Made by a program: the position numbers and the translations under genes | Shown here: piece by piece, positions 42,184-52,381 of the stretch | How positions within the stretch are numbered: position 1 is the first letter of the stretch | Layout: every line of letters starts with the position of its first letter | NCBI GenBank assembly: GCA_001184405.1 | Contig: LFMX01000012.1 | Coordinates: forward strand, 17,602-81,601 | Length of the DNA: 64,000 nucleotides | Source of the DNA: Candidatus Burkholderia humilis | Lineage (GTDB): Bacteria > Pseudomonadota > Gammaproteobacteria > Burkholderiales > Burkholderiaceae | Reading direction: 5' to 3' | The notes under the pieces: model-generated | Database searches by the model: none | The model's input: only the letters and a program-made list of their open reading frames with translations | What the model was told of the DNA's origin: nothing

Positions 42184-42888
42184 ATGACACATCCGGACGT
42201 CAGCGTCATCGTGCCGGTCTACAACCGCGAGGCGTGGCTCGAAACGCTGCTCGACTCGGTGCTCTGTCAGGACGGCGTGCGCCTCGAAGTCATCGCCGTA
42301 TGCGATGGCGCGACCGATGGCAGTCTCGCCGTGCTTGAATCCGTGGCCGCGCGCGATGCGCGTGTTCACGTCGTCGCGCAGGACAATCGCGGTGTGTCGG
42401 CGGCGCGCAACAAGGGGCTCGAGCTTGCGCGCGGCGAGTGGATCGCGTTCGCCGATGGCGACGACATCGTGAAGCCCGGCGCGCTGCGCACGTGGATCGA
42501 GCATGGCCGCCTGCATGATCTCGATGTGGTCATCGGCAACGGGTTCGGGTTCGACACATTACCGTTTCCTGTACATCCGGCGCCGCTGTACGCGCGCCAG
42601 CCGTGGGGCGAAGTCTGCGATGGCCGCGCCTGGATGCAACGCACCGTGCCGAACGACGACTGGGTCGTGTGCGTATGGCTGCATTGCGTGAAGCGCGAGT
42701 TTATCGAACGCCACGGCTTGCGCTTCGAAGAAGGCGTCGTGCATGAGGACATCATCTGGACGCTCGGGCTCGCGCGCCATGCCGAGCGCGTCGGCTTCGT
42801 GGAAGCACCGTTGTACGCGTACCGGCGCAATCCGATGTCGATCCACTTCGCGACATCGCTCAGATCGGGAAGCGCGTGGATTTCGTGA
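42184..42888 (+). pseudogene. Family 2 glycosyltransferase, 3'-truncated
   Basis: The first 220 residues are a well-preserved GT-A glycosyltransferase: VSVIVPVYNREAWLETLLDS, the nucleotide-sugar Asp region VIAVCDGATDGS, the DGDD metal site (IAFADGDDIVKPG) and the acceptor-side VHEDIIWTLGLARH. After YAYRRNPMSI (about 42842) the frame reads through the antisense of the neighbouring gene and stops at 42888. The usual C-terminal 80-120 residues are missing. It meets the also-truncated GT9 gene tail to tail, so one deletion probably removed both ends. The acceptor is unknown. Confidence 0.75.
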
Positions 42889-43458
42889 CCATTGGCTGCG
42901 ATATCTTCCCAGTCGGTGAGCTCGTCGGGCGCGACGAGAAAACTCGGCCGCAACTCGTGCAGGCTCAAGCCGTGCGATAGCGCGAGAAACTTGTCGCGGC
43001 CCCACATCTTTTCCTGATGACTGCCCGTCGGATGAATCGCCACGCGATTCGCCACGCGCGCGCATGACATGCGCCGGCACGACGAGGCTGTTCGCCCGCG
43101 TCACATCGCGCAAATGAAGCATGTTCACGGCGATATCGACGACGTGATCGATCATATGCTTCGAGTCGCTGTATTCAGGCAACTGCGAGAGACAGAAGGT
43201 TTGCCCCGAGCGGCTGAGCGTCGCACCATACGAAGTCGGCTGCAATTCGATGACCGTATCGAACGCGCCTTGCCACGCATCCGGCCGGCCGACGCTCACA
43301 TGCGGAAACCACGCGAGCAATTGCTCCGCGACCCAGCCGAACACGACCGGACGATAGCCGTTGCGAATGAGATTGTTGACGAGAACAAGGCCGATGAGGC
43401 TGTCACCGATCGGCGATGGCAATACCACCGCAATCTTGCTGTCGGTTCGAAGCATCAT
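42840..43458 (-). pseudogene. Family 9 (heptosyltransferase-like) glycosyltransferase, truncated and frameshifted
   Basis: The N-terminus KIAVVLPSPIGDSLIGLVLV fits the GT9/ADP-heptose transferase fold. An extra base in a GCGCGCG run near 43056 moves the following part (VANRVAIHPTGSHQEKMW, then LSHGLSLHELRPSFLVAPD) to another frame. After DLSDVAKWIDIG the gene ends in sequence belonging to the convergent glycosyltransferase; the C-terminal nucleotide-sugar-binding domain is missing. Its substrate cannot be told. Both this and its convergent neighbour would act in lipopolysaccharide or other glycan synthesis. Confidence 0.75.
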
Positions 43459-43575
43459 GCTTGACCGTCGACACTCGCGCGACTCGAAGCGGGCGTTGCG
43501 CCCGGAACATCGTGGTTATTTTTAAGATTGCGTAAAGACATATCCGATGCACCCGGACGGGAATGGCAGAAGCTG

Positions 43576-44454
43576 TCACGGGCAGTGAATCCCGTGCGCG
43601 CAGCGAGAATACCGCAGCCGTATGACAACTCCAAGCTTTTCGGTTTCTCCGCTCTTCGGTTGCCATTTCATCAACCGGCGTTCGGCCAGCGCAACCAAGC
43701 CATCGAGCACGAGCGCGAACGCCGTTAGCACGAGAATGCCGGCGAACACGGTATTGATATCGAACGTGCCTTCGGCCTGCAAAATCAGATAACCAACGCC
43801 GCGCGCCGAACCGAGATATTCGCCCACCACTGAGCCGACGAACGCCAGCCCGACCGATGTATGCAGACTCGAAAACACCCAGCTCGTCGCGCTCGGCAGA
43901 TAAACATAACGCAACAGTTGCTTGCGATTCGCGCCGAGCATGCGCGCGTTCGCCAGCACGACCGGGCTCACTTCCTTCACGCCCTGATACACGTTGAAGA
44001 ACACGATGAAAAACACCAGCGTCACGCCGAGCGCAACCTTCGACCAAATGCCCAGCCCGAACCATACTGCGAAGATCAGCGCGAGGATGACGCGCGGCAT
44101 CGAATTGGCGGCTTTGATGTACAGATCGAGCAGCGCGCTGGTCATCGGCGCGAGCGCGAGCCACAGGCCGACCGCGAGTCCGAACACCGTGCCGATCGCA
44201 AACGCCAGCACGGTCTCGATCAGCGTCACCCACAAATGGATGTAAATCTCACCGCTCGTGAACCATTCCCAGATGCGCACGAGCACTTTCTGCGGTTCGC
44301 CGAAGAAGAACGCGGCCTTGTTGGCATCGTCGAAATAGAAAGGCGGCAGGAGCGTCGGGCTCGTCAGCACGTACCACAGCGCAAAGCACGCAACGAGCAG
44401 CAGCCATTGCCACACGACCAGATTTCCGCGATTCGGGCGCAGCCTATTCCACAC
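43576..44454 (-). CDS. ABC transporter permease (nitrate/sulfonate/taurine type)
   Basis: This inner-membrane permease belongs to the SsuC/TauC-like family. The 292-residue product starts with GTG at 44454, overlapping the ATPase stop. It has about six hydrophobic segments and the coupling-helix EAA-type region (ANARMLGANRKQLLRYVYLP). The reading frame is intact, but the last 20 residues after GETEKL look non-conserved, suggesting a lost original stop. Its ATPase partner is frameshifted and its binding protein damaged, so the permease is likely an orphan on its way to decay. The substrate cannot be deduced. Confidence 0.75.
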   Translation of the reverse strand: MWNRLRPNRGNLVVWQWLLLVACFALWYVLTSPTLLPPFYFDDANKAAFFFGEPQKVLVRIWEWFTSGEIYIHLWVTLIETVLAFAIGTVFGLAVGLWLALAPMTSALLDLYIKAANSMPRVILALIFAVWFGLGIWSKVALGVTLVFFIVFFNVYQGVKEVSPVVLANARMLGANRKQLLRYVYLPSATSWVFSSLHTSVGLAFVGSVVGEYLGSARGVGYLILQAEGTFDINTVFAGILVLTAFALVLDGLVALAERRLMKWQPKSGETEKLGVVIRLRYSRCAHGIHCP

Positions 44455-45278
44455 GATCCTGTTGCCTCAATTGCTGCTGATAACCCTTCAACACTTCCTC
44501 GCGCAACACGCCCCAAATTTGCGCATGCAATTCGACGAAGCGCGGATGCGAGCGGATCTCGGCGACATCGCGCGGACGCGGCAAATCGATGGCGAATTCG
44601 CCGATCGGATGCGTGCCCGGCCCCGCCGACAACACCACTACGCGATCGGACATCGAAATGGCTTCGTCCAGATCGTGCGTGATGAAAAGCACCGCCTTGC
44701 GTTTCGCGGCCCAGAGATCGAGCAGTTCGTTCTCCATGAGCTGCCGCGTCTGAATGTCGAGCGCGGAAAACGGCTCGTCCATCAGGATGATGTCGGGATC
44801 GAGAATCAGCGTCTGCGCCATCGCGACGCGCTTTCTCATGCTGCCCGACAACTGATGCGGATAGCGATCGCCGAAACCACCCAAACCAACGCGCTTGAGC
44901 CACGCTTCGCCGCGCGCATCGGCTTCGGATTTCGGCACGCCCTGAAAGAGGAGACCGGCGGTGACGTTATCGAGCGCGCTGCGCCAGGGCATGAGCGCAT
45001 CGGCCTGAAACATGTAGCCCGCGCGCCGGTTGATACCCTTGAGCTTTTCGCCGAAAACCGTCACGTTGCCCGACGACGGTTCCAGCAGCCCCGCCGATAC
45101 ATTCAGCAACGTTGGACTTGCTGCACCCCGTCGGCCCGACGACCGACACGAACTCGCCGGATGCGATCGCGAGCGTGGTGTCGCGCACGGCGGTGTATCG
45201 ATCCTTGCGATTTTCACGCGACGCGAACGTGCACGTCACATCGTTCAACGCGAGCGCGTGGTGGTCGGTCGTGGCCAT
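44444..45278 (-). pseudogene. ABC transporter ATP-binding protein, frameshifted in Walker A
   Basis: The ATPase of the nitrate/sulfonate/taurine-type importer. From the ATG at 45278 the first 50 residues lead to GPTGCSKS, the Walker A site, where Gly is replaced by Ser and an extra base at about 45112 shifts the frame. The second frame carries the rest: Q-loop (YMFQADALMPWRS), signature LSGSMRKRVAMAQ (with M where Q is usual), Walker B IILMDEPFSALD and the H-loop ITHDLDEA. Disruption of Walker A excludes activity as read. Confidence 0.85.
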
Positions 45279-45281
45279 CGC

Positions 45282-46313
45282 TTACGCCTTGACCGTTGCG
45301 AGCGCCTTCTTCACGAAGTCGTTGGTCCACGTCTTCGACAGATCGATCGGCTTGCCCTTCACGGTTTCGTCGAAAGCCTGCAGCGTCTTGAGCGATGTCG
45401 CCGGGCCGTCGTCGGGCATCAGGCCATCGGACGACAATGCTTCTTTCACGTGCTGCCACAAATCCAGATACAGCGCGCGATCGCCGAGCAGATAGCCTTC
45501 CGGCACCGTCGAAATTAGATCCTTGCCCGATGCGTTTTGCAGCCACTTCAGCGCGCGCACCATCGCGTTCGTGAGCGCCTGCGTCGTGTTCGGATTCTTC
45601 GTAATGAAGCTCTGCGACGCGTACAGACAACCCGCCAGCATATTGCCGCCGAAGACCTTCTTCGTATCGGCGAGCGTGCGCGTATCCGACACGATGCGGA
45701 TTTCGCCCGCGCGATCGAGCTTGGTCATCACCGGATCGAGATTGGCGATGGCATCGATCTGACCGGATTCGAGCGCCGCGATCGCGCCCACGCCGATGAA
45801 CGATACGTCCGTCGCCTTCAGTCCTGCCTGCGCGAGCACGAAGCTCGCCATGATCGATGTCGATAAACCCGGCGCCGTCACGCCGATCTTCTTGCCCTTC
45901 AGATCCGCGACCGACTTGTAGTTCGGCATCGCTTTTTTGGATACGGCGAGCACGATTTGCGGCGCGCGCCCTTGCAGCACGAATTCGCGGAAGAACTGGT
46001 TCTTCGCCTGCAGCAACAGCGTGTGCTCGAACGCGGCGGACACAAGACATCCGCGCTGCCGCCGACCGCCGCCTGCAACGCCTTTCGCCGCTCGCGAAGT
46101 CGGAGATTTCGACGTCGAGCCCTTCGTCCTTGAAGTAATTGCGGCGCTCGGCGATCGTGAGCGGCAGGTAGTAGAGTAGAATAGGTTCTTGCCGCCGACC
46201 GCAACCGACACTTTGGTCGTCTTGAGCTTCGCCTGTCCGAAAGCGAGTGGCGCGCCCGTGATGGCTCCGCCCGCGAGCACGGCGCTGCTCGCGATGAACG
46301 TTCTGCGTTTCAT
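45282..46313 (-). pseudogene. ABC transporter substrate-binding protein with scrambled segment
   Basis: The periplasmic binding protein of the same importer. The N-terminus MKRRTFIASSAVLAGG is a twin-arginine-type signal. The frame is open for 343 residues, but about residues 47-92 read as nonsense: a two-base-type insertion near 46170 shifts the frame and later indels near 46055-46090 restore it. In the shifted frame the expected sequence (DEGLDVEISDF) can still be read. The rest is normal (GKKIGVTAPGLSTSIMASF, DAIANLDPVMTKLDRAGEIR). Loss of about 45 residues of the first lobe probably abolishes folding. It begins 50 bases after the CoA-transferase remnant. Confidence 0.65.
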
Positions 46314-46363
46314 CGTGTGTGTCTCCTTGGAATTTGTTCTTGTTTGCGCGGCGCGGATGAGCG

Positions 46364-47527
46364 CTAGATCACTTTGGCCGCTCGCGGCCGCGCGATATCG
46401 TCGGGATCATACCCGAGCGTTTGAAGCACTTCATCCGTATGTTCACCGAGCGCCGGTCCGAGCCAGCGTGTTTCGCCCGGCGTTTCCGACAGTTTCGGCG
46501 TGACGTTGGGCAGCGTGATCTCTTTGCCGTCCTGCCACGGAAAACGCTGCAACATCTGACGCGCGATGAATTGCGGATCGATGAACATGTCCGCGACGCT
46601 GTAGATGCGGCCCGCGGGCACATCGGCGGCGTTGAGCACGGCGAGCGCTTCGTCGATTTCCTTCGTGCGCGACACGCGGCCGTCGTTCGAGGCGAGCGCG
46701 GGATCGTCGGCGAGATCGATCGCGTTCATCAGGCGCTTGAAGATGGGATCGCTATTGCCGCCGATCACGATGCTGCCATCGCGGCACGGATATGTATTCG
46801 ACGGCACGCTGCCCGGCAGCGACGCGCCGGTCCGCTCGCGCACCAAGCCGTACACGCCGTATTCCGGCACGCCGCTTTCCATCACATGTTGAAGACGGCT
46901 TCGTACAGCGCGACATCGACGACCTGCCCTTTTCTGCCGTTCACCTTGACGTTATGCAGCGCCATCATCGCGCCGATCACGCCGTGCAGCGCAGCAATCG
47001 AATCGCCAATAGAGATGCCGATGCGCGGCGGCGGCAAATCCGGATAACCGGTGGGTGATATGACACAGCCCGCCCATCGATTCGCCGATCGCGCCAAAGC
47101 CCGGCCGATCGCGATACGGACCGGTTTGGCCGTAACCCGAAAGCCGCACCATCACGAGACCGGGATTATCGGCGGACAGCACTTCGTACCCGAGCCCGAG
47201 CTTTTCGAGCAAACCCGACCTAAAATTCTCGACGACGATATCCGCTTCCTTCGCCAGCCTGCGCACGATCTCCTTGCCTTCGTCGGCCTTGAGATTGATC
47301 GTCACGGATTTCTTGTTACGCGCCTGCACCGCCCACCACAGCGACGTGCCGTCGACTTCCGGATACAGCTTGCGCCATTTGCGCAGCGGATCGTCGCCAT
47401 TCGGATCTTCGATCTTGATGACATCCGCGCCGAATTCGCCCATGAAGCGCGCGGCGAACGGCCCGGCGATGAGCGTGCCGAGTTCCAATACCTTCACGCC
47501 GGCGAGTGGTCCCGTCGTTGCGCTCAT
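46364..47527 (-). pseudogene. CaiB/BaiF-type CoA-transferase, two frameshifts
   Basis: Family III CoA-transferases move CoA between carboxylic acids. From the ATG at 47527 the N-terminal domain is clear (GVKVLELGTLIAGPFAARF, GADVIKIEDPNGDD, VVENFRSGLLEKLGLGYE, GYGQTGPYRDRPGF). A four-base insertion near 47052 shifts the frame, the middle (DSIAALHGVIGAMMALHN) follows, and two extra bases near 46884 shift it back to the C-terminal part (GRIYSVADMFIDPQFIARQM), ending at 46364. It heads the transporter operon, hinting that the importer once took up an organic acid; that is only inference. Confidence 0.87.
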
Positions 47528-47553
47528 GGCTGCGTCTCCTTGGATGTTTTTGT

Positions 47554-47778
47554 TTAGAGCGGAATATCGAGCGGCTTGAAACGCGGCGTACCGTCGGCGA
47601 GCATTTCGTTGAACATCGCGGCGGGGTGCACCCACAAGCAGCGCTCGTGCGGCCACAAATGTTCGTAGACGATCATCGCTTCTTCGGTTTCCGAGTGCCG
47701 CGCCACACCGATCACGCGATACAACCCGCCCTTGTAATGCCGATGCGTCGCGAGTTCGAGTGCTTCGTGTTCTGTCAT
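47554..47778 (-). CDS. DUF1653 family protein
   Basis: This 74-residue protein carries the DUF1653 pattern, a small beta-rich domain beginning HYKGGLYRVIGVARHSET and ending with YEHLWPHERCLWVHPAAMF. Its role is unknown; members are often scattered as single genes. Intact; it lies between recR and the CoA-transferase remnant on the same strand. Confidence 0.8.
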   Translation of the reverse strand: MTEHEALELATHRHYKGGLYRVIGVARHSETEEAMIVYEHLWPHERCLWVHPAAMFNEMLADGTPRFKPLDIPL

Positions 47779-47792
47779 CGAATTGAGTCCTG

Positions 47793-48389
47793 TTAGACGG
47801 AGCGGCGATCGAGCATCGCGCGCGCGATGGTGCCGGCATCGACATATTCGAGCTCGCCGCCGATCGGCACGCCGCGCGCGAGCCGTGTAACCTTCAGCCC
47901 TTTCGACTTGAGCGTCGCACCGAGATAATGCGCGGTCGCTTCGCCTTCGTTCGTGAAGTTGGTCGCAAGCACGATTTCCTGCACGACGCCATCGAGCGCG
48001 CGATGGATCAACCGCTCGAAGTGAATCTCCTTCGGCCCGATGCCGTCGAGCGGACTGAGCCGTCCCATCAGCACGAAATAAAGCCCCTTATACGTGAGCG
48101 TCTGTTCGAGCATGATCTGATCGGCCGGCGTTTCGATGACGCACAAAAGCGTGGGATCGCGCTCCTCGTCGAGACAGACTTCGCAGATCTCGGCTTCGGT
48201 GAAGGTGTTGCACTTCTCGCAGTGCTTCAGATGCTCGGTCGCGAATAAGAGCGATGCCCCGAGCTTTTCGGCGCCCGCGCGATCGTGCTGCATCAGGTGA
48301 TACGCCATGCGCTGCGCCGATTTCGGTCCGACGCCGGGCAGCGCGCGCAGCGCTTCGACGAGCGCCGACAGGGCGGAAGGTTGTTTCAT
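47793..48389 (-). CDS. recR: Recombination mediator RecR
   Basis: RecR works with RecO/RecF to load RecA at single-strand gaps. The 198-residue product has an N-terminal helix-hairpin-helix ([16 protein letters not shown]), a four-Cys zinc finger (CEKCNTF then CEVCLD), a Toprim domain ([14 protein letters not shown]) and a C-terminal [18 protein letters not shown]. Intact; conserved order recR-ybaB-dnaX. Confidence 0.96.
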   Translation of the reverse strand: MKQPSALSALVEALRALPGVGPKSAQRMAYHLMQHDRAGAEKLGASLLFATEHLKHCEKCNTFTEAEICEVCLDEERDPTLLCVIETPADQIMLEQTLTYKGLYFVLMGRLSPLDGIGPKEIHFERLIHRALDGVVQEIVLATNFTNEGEATAHYLGATLKSKGLKVTRLARGVPIGGELEYVDAGTIARAMLDRRSV

Positions 48390-48430
48390 GTTTCCTCAGA
48401 TGCGCGCCGGTTTTGGTTCGGCGCGCGCGT

Positions 48431-48757
48431 TTAGAACGGCATCTTGAAGCCCGGCGGCATCGGCATGCCGGCGGTCATGCCGCTCATCTTTTCCTGCGTG
48501 GTGGCTTCGGCCTTGCGCACGGCGTCATTGAACGCGGCGGCGACGAGGTCTTCGAGCATGTCTTTATCGTCGGCGAGCAGGCTCGGATCGATCGACACGC
48601 GCTTCACGTCGTTCTTGCAGGTCATGGTCACTTTCACGAGGCCGGCGCCGGACTGGCCTTCGACTTCGATCAGCGCGAGCTGGTCCTGCATCTTCTTCAT
48701 GTTTTCCTGCATTTGCTGGGCTTGTTTCATCAACCCGGCGAGTTGGTTCTTCATCAT
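48431..48757 (-). CDS. ybaB: Nucleoid-associated protein YbaB/EbfC
   Basis: A small dimeric DNA-binding protein that goes with dnaX and recR. The ATG at 48757 follows an AAGGAG site; product 108 residues. It has the family pattern [20 protein letters not shown] and [20 protein letters not shown], ending in a Gly/Met/Pro-rich tail. Intact. Confidence 0.93.
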   Translation of the reverse strand: MMKNQLAGLMKQAQQMQENMKKMQDQLALIEVEGQSGAGLVKVTMTCKNDVKRVSIDPSLLADDKDMLEDLVAAAFNDAVRKAEATTQEKMSGMTAGMPMPPGFKMPF

Positions 48758-48845
48758 GGTTCGGCTCCTTGAGACGGATGGTGCGTGTGTTTGGTGTGGC
48801 GTCGAGAATGGACGGCGCTGCGTTGATGTTGCGCGGCAACTCGAT

Positions 48846-51191
48846 TTACGACGGACTCGCGCCCGATGCGGCGATCGGCTTGATCGAACCCTGCACGATA
48901 CTCGCGCCGAAATCGCGGATGAGCGACTGCACGAACGGATCCTGCGCGATCTCCTGCTCGGCTTCCTGCTGACGCAACGCGCAATCGGCGGCATCGAGCG
49001 CGGCGGCCGTGCGGCGCGCCGGGCCCACGTTGACCGAGACCTCGAGCGCGCGGCCGAGTTTCTCGGCGAGCGCGGCCTTGAGCTTTGCCACGTGCGATGC
49101 ATCGGTGTACATCTGCACGGCGACGTTGAGTGTGATGGATGTCGCGTCGCACGCGATCAGTTCGCTGTTGAACGCGAGCTGATAAGCGACGCCTTTGAGC
49201 GGCAGATCGACGGCGAGCGCGGGCCATTCGAGCGCGACACCGATGGCATCGAGCGGCACGGCGGGCGGCAGCGGCGTGGCGTCGATCTTGGGCGCGGCTT
49301 TCGGGATGGCTGGCGCGGAATCGTTGCCGAAGCGCATGTCGTCCGGGCCGCTGTCGAACGGGGGCACGAAGTTGTCGTCCTGCGCCATGAAGTACGCGTC
49401 TTCCGACGATGCCGGCGCGAAATGGTCGGAGTCGGCGTCTGCGTCCGGCTGCATGTCTTCCCACGGCGGAATGACGCGCGCGGCAGGTTTGGTTTGCGGC
49501 TCGGGCTTGGCTTCAGGACGCGGCGCAGGCGGTGTGACTTGTACGGCCGGTTTCGCGACCGGCTTCGGCGCGGCGGGCGCGCTCGCCGCCTTCGCAGCAG
49601 ATGCGCCGCGCGCGCCGCGATCCGACGACAGCTTCATGCCCGCGCTGCGCAGCACTTCGAGCGCGGCGCTCGCGCCGCCTGCGGTGCCGGCGCCGCGTGC
49701 TGCGGATACGCGCAGTGGCGGCGCATCGGTGGCAATTTCATCGACGGCTTGTCGCGCAGCGGCCGCCGTCGCGGAAGGCGCGACGCGGGTCGCTTCGGCC
49801 ACCGGCGAAATCGCTTCCGGCATCGGACCTGCGGAACCGGCCGGCGCTTCGATCTGCACCGAAGAACCGGATGACGCATCGTCCGGAGTGGCATCAGCCG
49901 CCGCCTCGCTGGGTGCTTGCACCGGTGTCTTCGATTCGGCTGGCTGCGGCTCATCTAGCGACGAAGTTTGCACCGCTGGCGCCTTCGCCGTAGGCGGAGC
50001 AGCGCTCGCACGCTCGGCCATCGCACCGGCAAGCGCGGCACTGCGCTGAGCAGACTTCGCTCCCGAAGGCGCGTTCACGGCAAGTCCGCCGCCACCGCCC
50101 GGCCCGCCCGCCGGCTCGAATGCCAGCATGCGCAGCAGCGTCATCGTGAAGCCCGCGTATTCGTCGGGCGCAAGACCGAGTTCGCCACGACCAACCGTCG
50201 CGATCTGATAGAACAACTGGACCTGCTCCGCCGACAACATCTCGGCGAATCGGCGAATATCGTCGGCTTCTGGCCATTCGTTGAGCACCGAAGACGGCGC
50301 AAACTGCGCCCAAGCGATTCTGTGCAGCAAGCTCGCGAGATCCTGCAGCGCCGTCGAGAACGACAGGCTGCGCAACGCCATTTCATCCGCAATGGACAGC
50401 ACGAGCGCGCCATCGCCGGATGCGAGCGCATCGATCAGGCGGACCAGATAGCTTTGATCGAGCGCGCCGAGCATGCCGCGCACGGCTTCCTCGGTGACCT
50501 GGTTCGCCGAATACGCGATCGCCTGATCGGTCAGCGACAACGCATCGCGCATGCTGCCGTCCGCCGCACGCGACAACAGACGCAGCGCCTGCGGCTCGAA
50601 CGCAATCTGCTCCTGCGCGAGTATATTCTCCAGATGCGACACGATATGCCCCGCCAGCATCTGCTTCAGATTGAACTGAAGACAGCGCGAGAGCACAGTG
50701 ACGGGAATCTTCTGCGGATCGGTCGTCGCGAGAATGAACTTGACGTGCGCGGGCGGCTCTTCCAGCGTCTTCAGCATGGCGTTGAAGGCGTGGTTCGTCA
50801 GCATGTGCACTTCGTCGATCATATAGACCTTGAAGCGCGCATCGACCGGCGCATAGACGGCGCGCTCCAGCAGCGCCGCCATTTCATCGACACCGCGATT
50901 ACTCGCCGCATCCATTTCGACATAATCGACGAAACGCCCTTCATCGATTTCCCGGCACGCGCGGCACACGCCGCACGGCTTGGACGTCACGCCGGTTTCA
51001 CAATTGAGTGCCTTGGCGAAGATGCGCGAAAGCGTGGTCTTGCCGACGCCGCGCGTGCCTGTAAACAAATAGGCGTGAGGCAGACGGCCGCCGTCGAGCG
51101 CATGCGTAAGCGCACGAACGACGTGCTCCTGGCCGACGAGCGACTCGAACGATTTCGGCCGCCATTTGCGTGCGAGAACTTGATAGGTCAT
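48846..51191 (-). CDS. dnaX: DNA polymerase III tau/gamma subunit
   Basis: DnaX is the clamp-loader ATPase of the replisome. From the ATG at 51191 ([15 protein letters not shown]) the 781-residue product has Walker A (GTRGVGKTT), a four-Cys zinc finger region ([16 protein letters not shown]), Walker B ([10 protein letters not shown]), sensor 1 ([12 protein letters not shown]), a long Ala/Pro-rich linker (about residues 370-640) and a C-terminal domain for polymerase/DnaB contact. It is intact over 2.35 kb, strong evidence that the sequence itself is not error-rich. I saw no E. coli-type A-rich slippery site, so a frameshifted gamma form is not supported. Confidence 0.94.
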   Translation of the reverse strand: MTYQVLARKWRPKSFESLVGQEHVVRALTHALDGGRLPHAYLFTGTRGVGKTTLSRIFAKALNCETGVTSKPCGVCRACREIDEGRFVDYVEMDAASNRGVDEMAALLERAVYAPVDARFKVYMIDEVHMLTNHAFNAMLKTLEEPPAHVKFILATTDPQKIPVTVLSRCLQFNLKQMLAGHIVSHLENILAQEQIAFEPQALRLLSRAADGSMRDALSLTDQAIAYSANQVTEEAVRGMLGALDQSYLVRLIDALASGDGALVLSIADEMALRSLSFSTALQDLASLLHRIAWAQFAPSSVLNEWPEADDIRRFAEMLSAEQVQLFYQIATVGRGELGLAPDEYAGFTMTLLRMLAFEPAGGPGGGGGLAVNAPSGAKSAQRSAALAGAMAERASAAPPTAKAPAVQTSSLDEPQPAESKTPVQAPSEAAADATPDDASSGSSVQIEAPAGSAGPMPEAISPVAEATRVAPSATAAAARQAVDEIATDAPPLRVSAARGAGTAGGASAALEVLRSAGMKLSSDRGARGASAAKAASAPAAPKPVAKPAVQVTPPAPRPEAKPEPQTKPAARVIPPWEDMQPDADADSDHFAPASSEDAYFMAQDDNFVPPFDSGPDDMRFGNDSAPAIPKAAPKIDATPLPPAVPLDAIGVALEWPALAVDLPLKGVAYQLAFNSELIACDATSITLNVAVQMYTDASHVAKLKAALAEKLGRALEVSVNVGPARRTAAALDAADCALRQQEAEQEIAQDPFVQSLIRDFGASIVQGSIKPIAASGASPS

Positions 51192-51338
51192 GCGCGAAAT
51201 TGTATCAGCAACGACCCGCGCGACATGCCGCCGAAACGTGATGCACGGCGTGCTTCGGACGCACGAAAACGCTTGGCCTGAAGGCCATCGTGACAAGGGG
51301 AAAACGAGGGAAGAACAACAAGAAAAAAAGCGGAAGGT

Positions 51339-51434
51339 GACGAGCCCGACCCTCGGCACTGGTGGAAAACGGCTGTGGCTGCTTCGTTCCCGACCTGACC
51401 AGGTTGACCGCGCCGCCATGCGAGGAGGCCCGTC
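51339..51434 (-). ncRNA. ffs: Signal recognition particle 4.5S RNA
   Basis: The minus strand carries the bacterial SRP hallmark: GGTCAGG followed by GGAA-loop-like GGGAACGAAGCAGCC. The two ends pair over 8 bp (51427-51434 with 51339-51346, one G-U). Length about 96 bases fits small SRP RNAs. Downstream on the minus strand is a seven-T run (complement of 51323-51329), fitting termination. It lies upstream of dnaX, a common betaproteobacterial position. Confidence 0.93.
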
Positions 51435-51441
51435 ACGTTGA

Positions 51442-51447
51442 ATTATA
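51442..51447 (-). promoter_or_regulatory. -10 box of the SRP RNA gene
   Basis: A perfect TATAAT on the minus strand ends 8 bases before the proposed 5' end of ffs, the right distance for a transcription start. The -35 region (TTCGGC at about 17 bases) is weak. Confidence 0.7.
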
Positions 51448-51657
51448 TCACGGGCGCGCGGCGGGCCGAAAGGCTCTCGCAAAAGGTCCGAAACGCGGCT
51501 CTTGAAGCCGGCATTTCCATCCTCAAATCGTCCCTATCAGCACCCAGCAACAGATAGCAAAGTAGGCTAAGATGACAAGTGAATCACCGCGAACGGGCCG
51601 TTTCCTGCTTGTTTTAAGTGTGCTTATGCCTCATCGCGGTTCACTTGCCGTCGGTCG

Positions 51658-51706
51658 CGTCCGGCGTCCGGCGTCCGGCGTCCGGCGTCCGGCGTCCGGC
51701 GTCCGG
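51658..51706. repeat. Seven tandem copies of a 7-base unit
   Basis: Seven exact head-to-tail copies of CGTCCGG span 49 bases, about 100 bases before trxA. The unit is not a multiple of three, so it would shift any frame read through it; the short open frame here (51572-51793) is unconvincing. Confidence 0.95.
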
Positions 51707-51805
51707 GCTGCTTTACGCCCGTTCGGCGACGTAACTTTTTTCGGTTTTGATGTATCGTGGGAAGCATTCAAACGCGGGCCTCGATTCAATTGAGGTATTC
51801 AGACA

Positions 51806-52132
51806 ATGAGCGAATCAATCAAGCACATCAGCGATGCTTCTTTCGAACAGGATGTCGTCAAGTCGGATAAACCTGTCCTGCTCGACTTCTGGGCCGAATG
51901 GTGCGGTCCGTGCAAGATGATTGCCCCCATCCTCGATGAAGTCGCGAAGGATTATGGCGATCGTCTGCAAATCGCGAAGATCAATGTGGATGAACATCAG
52001 TCGACGCCGGTGAAGTTCGGCGTACGCGGCATTCCCACGCTGATCCTGTTCAAGAACGGTGCAGTGGCCGCGCAGAAGGTCGGCGCTCTGTCCAAGTCGC
52101 AATTGACCGCGTTCCTCGACAGCAACCTGTAA
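51806..52132 (+). CDS. trxA: Thioredoxin 1
   Basis: TrxA reduces protein disulfides with thioredoxin reductase. The 108-residue product has the active site [11 protein letters not shown], the cis-Pro loop [11 protein letters not shown], and a C-terminal [13 protein letters not shown]. Intact and of normal length. It lies upstream of rho, as in many proteobacteria; its promoter region holds the 7-base tandem repeat. Confidence 0.97.
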   Translation: MSESIKHISDASFEQDVVKSDKPVLLDFWAEWCGPCKMIAPILDEVAKDYGDRLQIAKINVDEHQSTPVKFGVRGIPTLILFKNGAVAAQKVGALSKSQLTAFLDSNL

Positions 52133-52381
52133 CTGCATCGGCGGCAAGCATGTTTCTTCGATGCTTGCCGATGGCGCATCGCTCAGGCGATCGAGCCGCT
52201 GCCGATGTTATCGCGCGACAACATCGGCCAGAAAGCCCCGCCACGCGGTCCACCGAGGCCCAAACGGCGTGTGCTATGCTAGAATCATAAGAGTTCAAGA
52301 AGTATTAAGTCTCGAGCGGTTCCGCTCACCTCTTCTCCCAAATCTTTCAGCCGTACCTCTTCTCCCTGGCGGGAAATCCAT
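52133..52381 (+). promoter_or_regulatory. trxA-rho intergenic region and rho leader
   Basis: Two hairpins follow trxA: a 10-bp stem (52142-52151/52161-52170) and a 9-bp stem near 52203-52231. Neither has a T-tract, so they are weak or Rho-dependent terminators. A TAGAAT at 52280-52285 may be the rho -10 box, leaving a leader of about 90 bases; rho is autoregulated in E. coli through its leader. Function here is inferred. Confidence 0.4.

Noticed and set aside
48846..51191. A programmed frameshift in dnaX giving a gamma subunit
   Set aside because: No A-rich slippery heptamer of the E. coli type was seen near the end of the ATPase domain; the linker is GC-rich.
51572..51793. Small protein spanning the 7-base repeat
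   Set aside because: It is repeat-derived (Arg/Pro/Ala/Ser/Gly/Val cycles) with no plausible start signal; it more likely belongs to the trxA upstream region.
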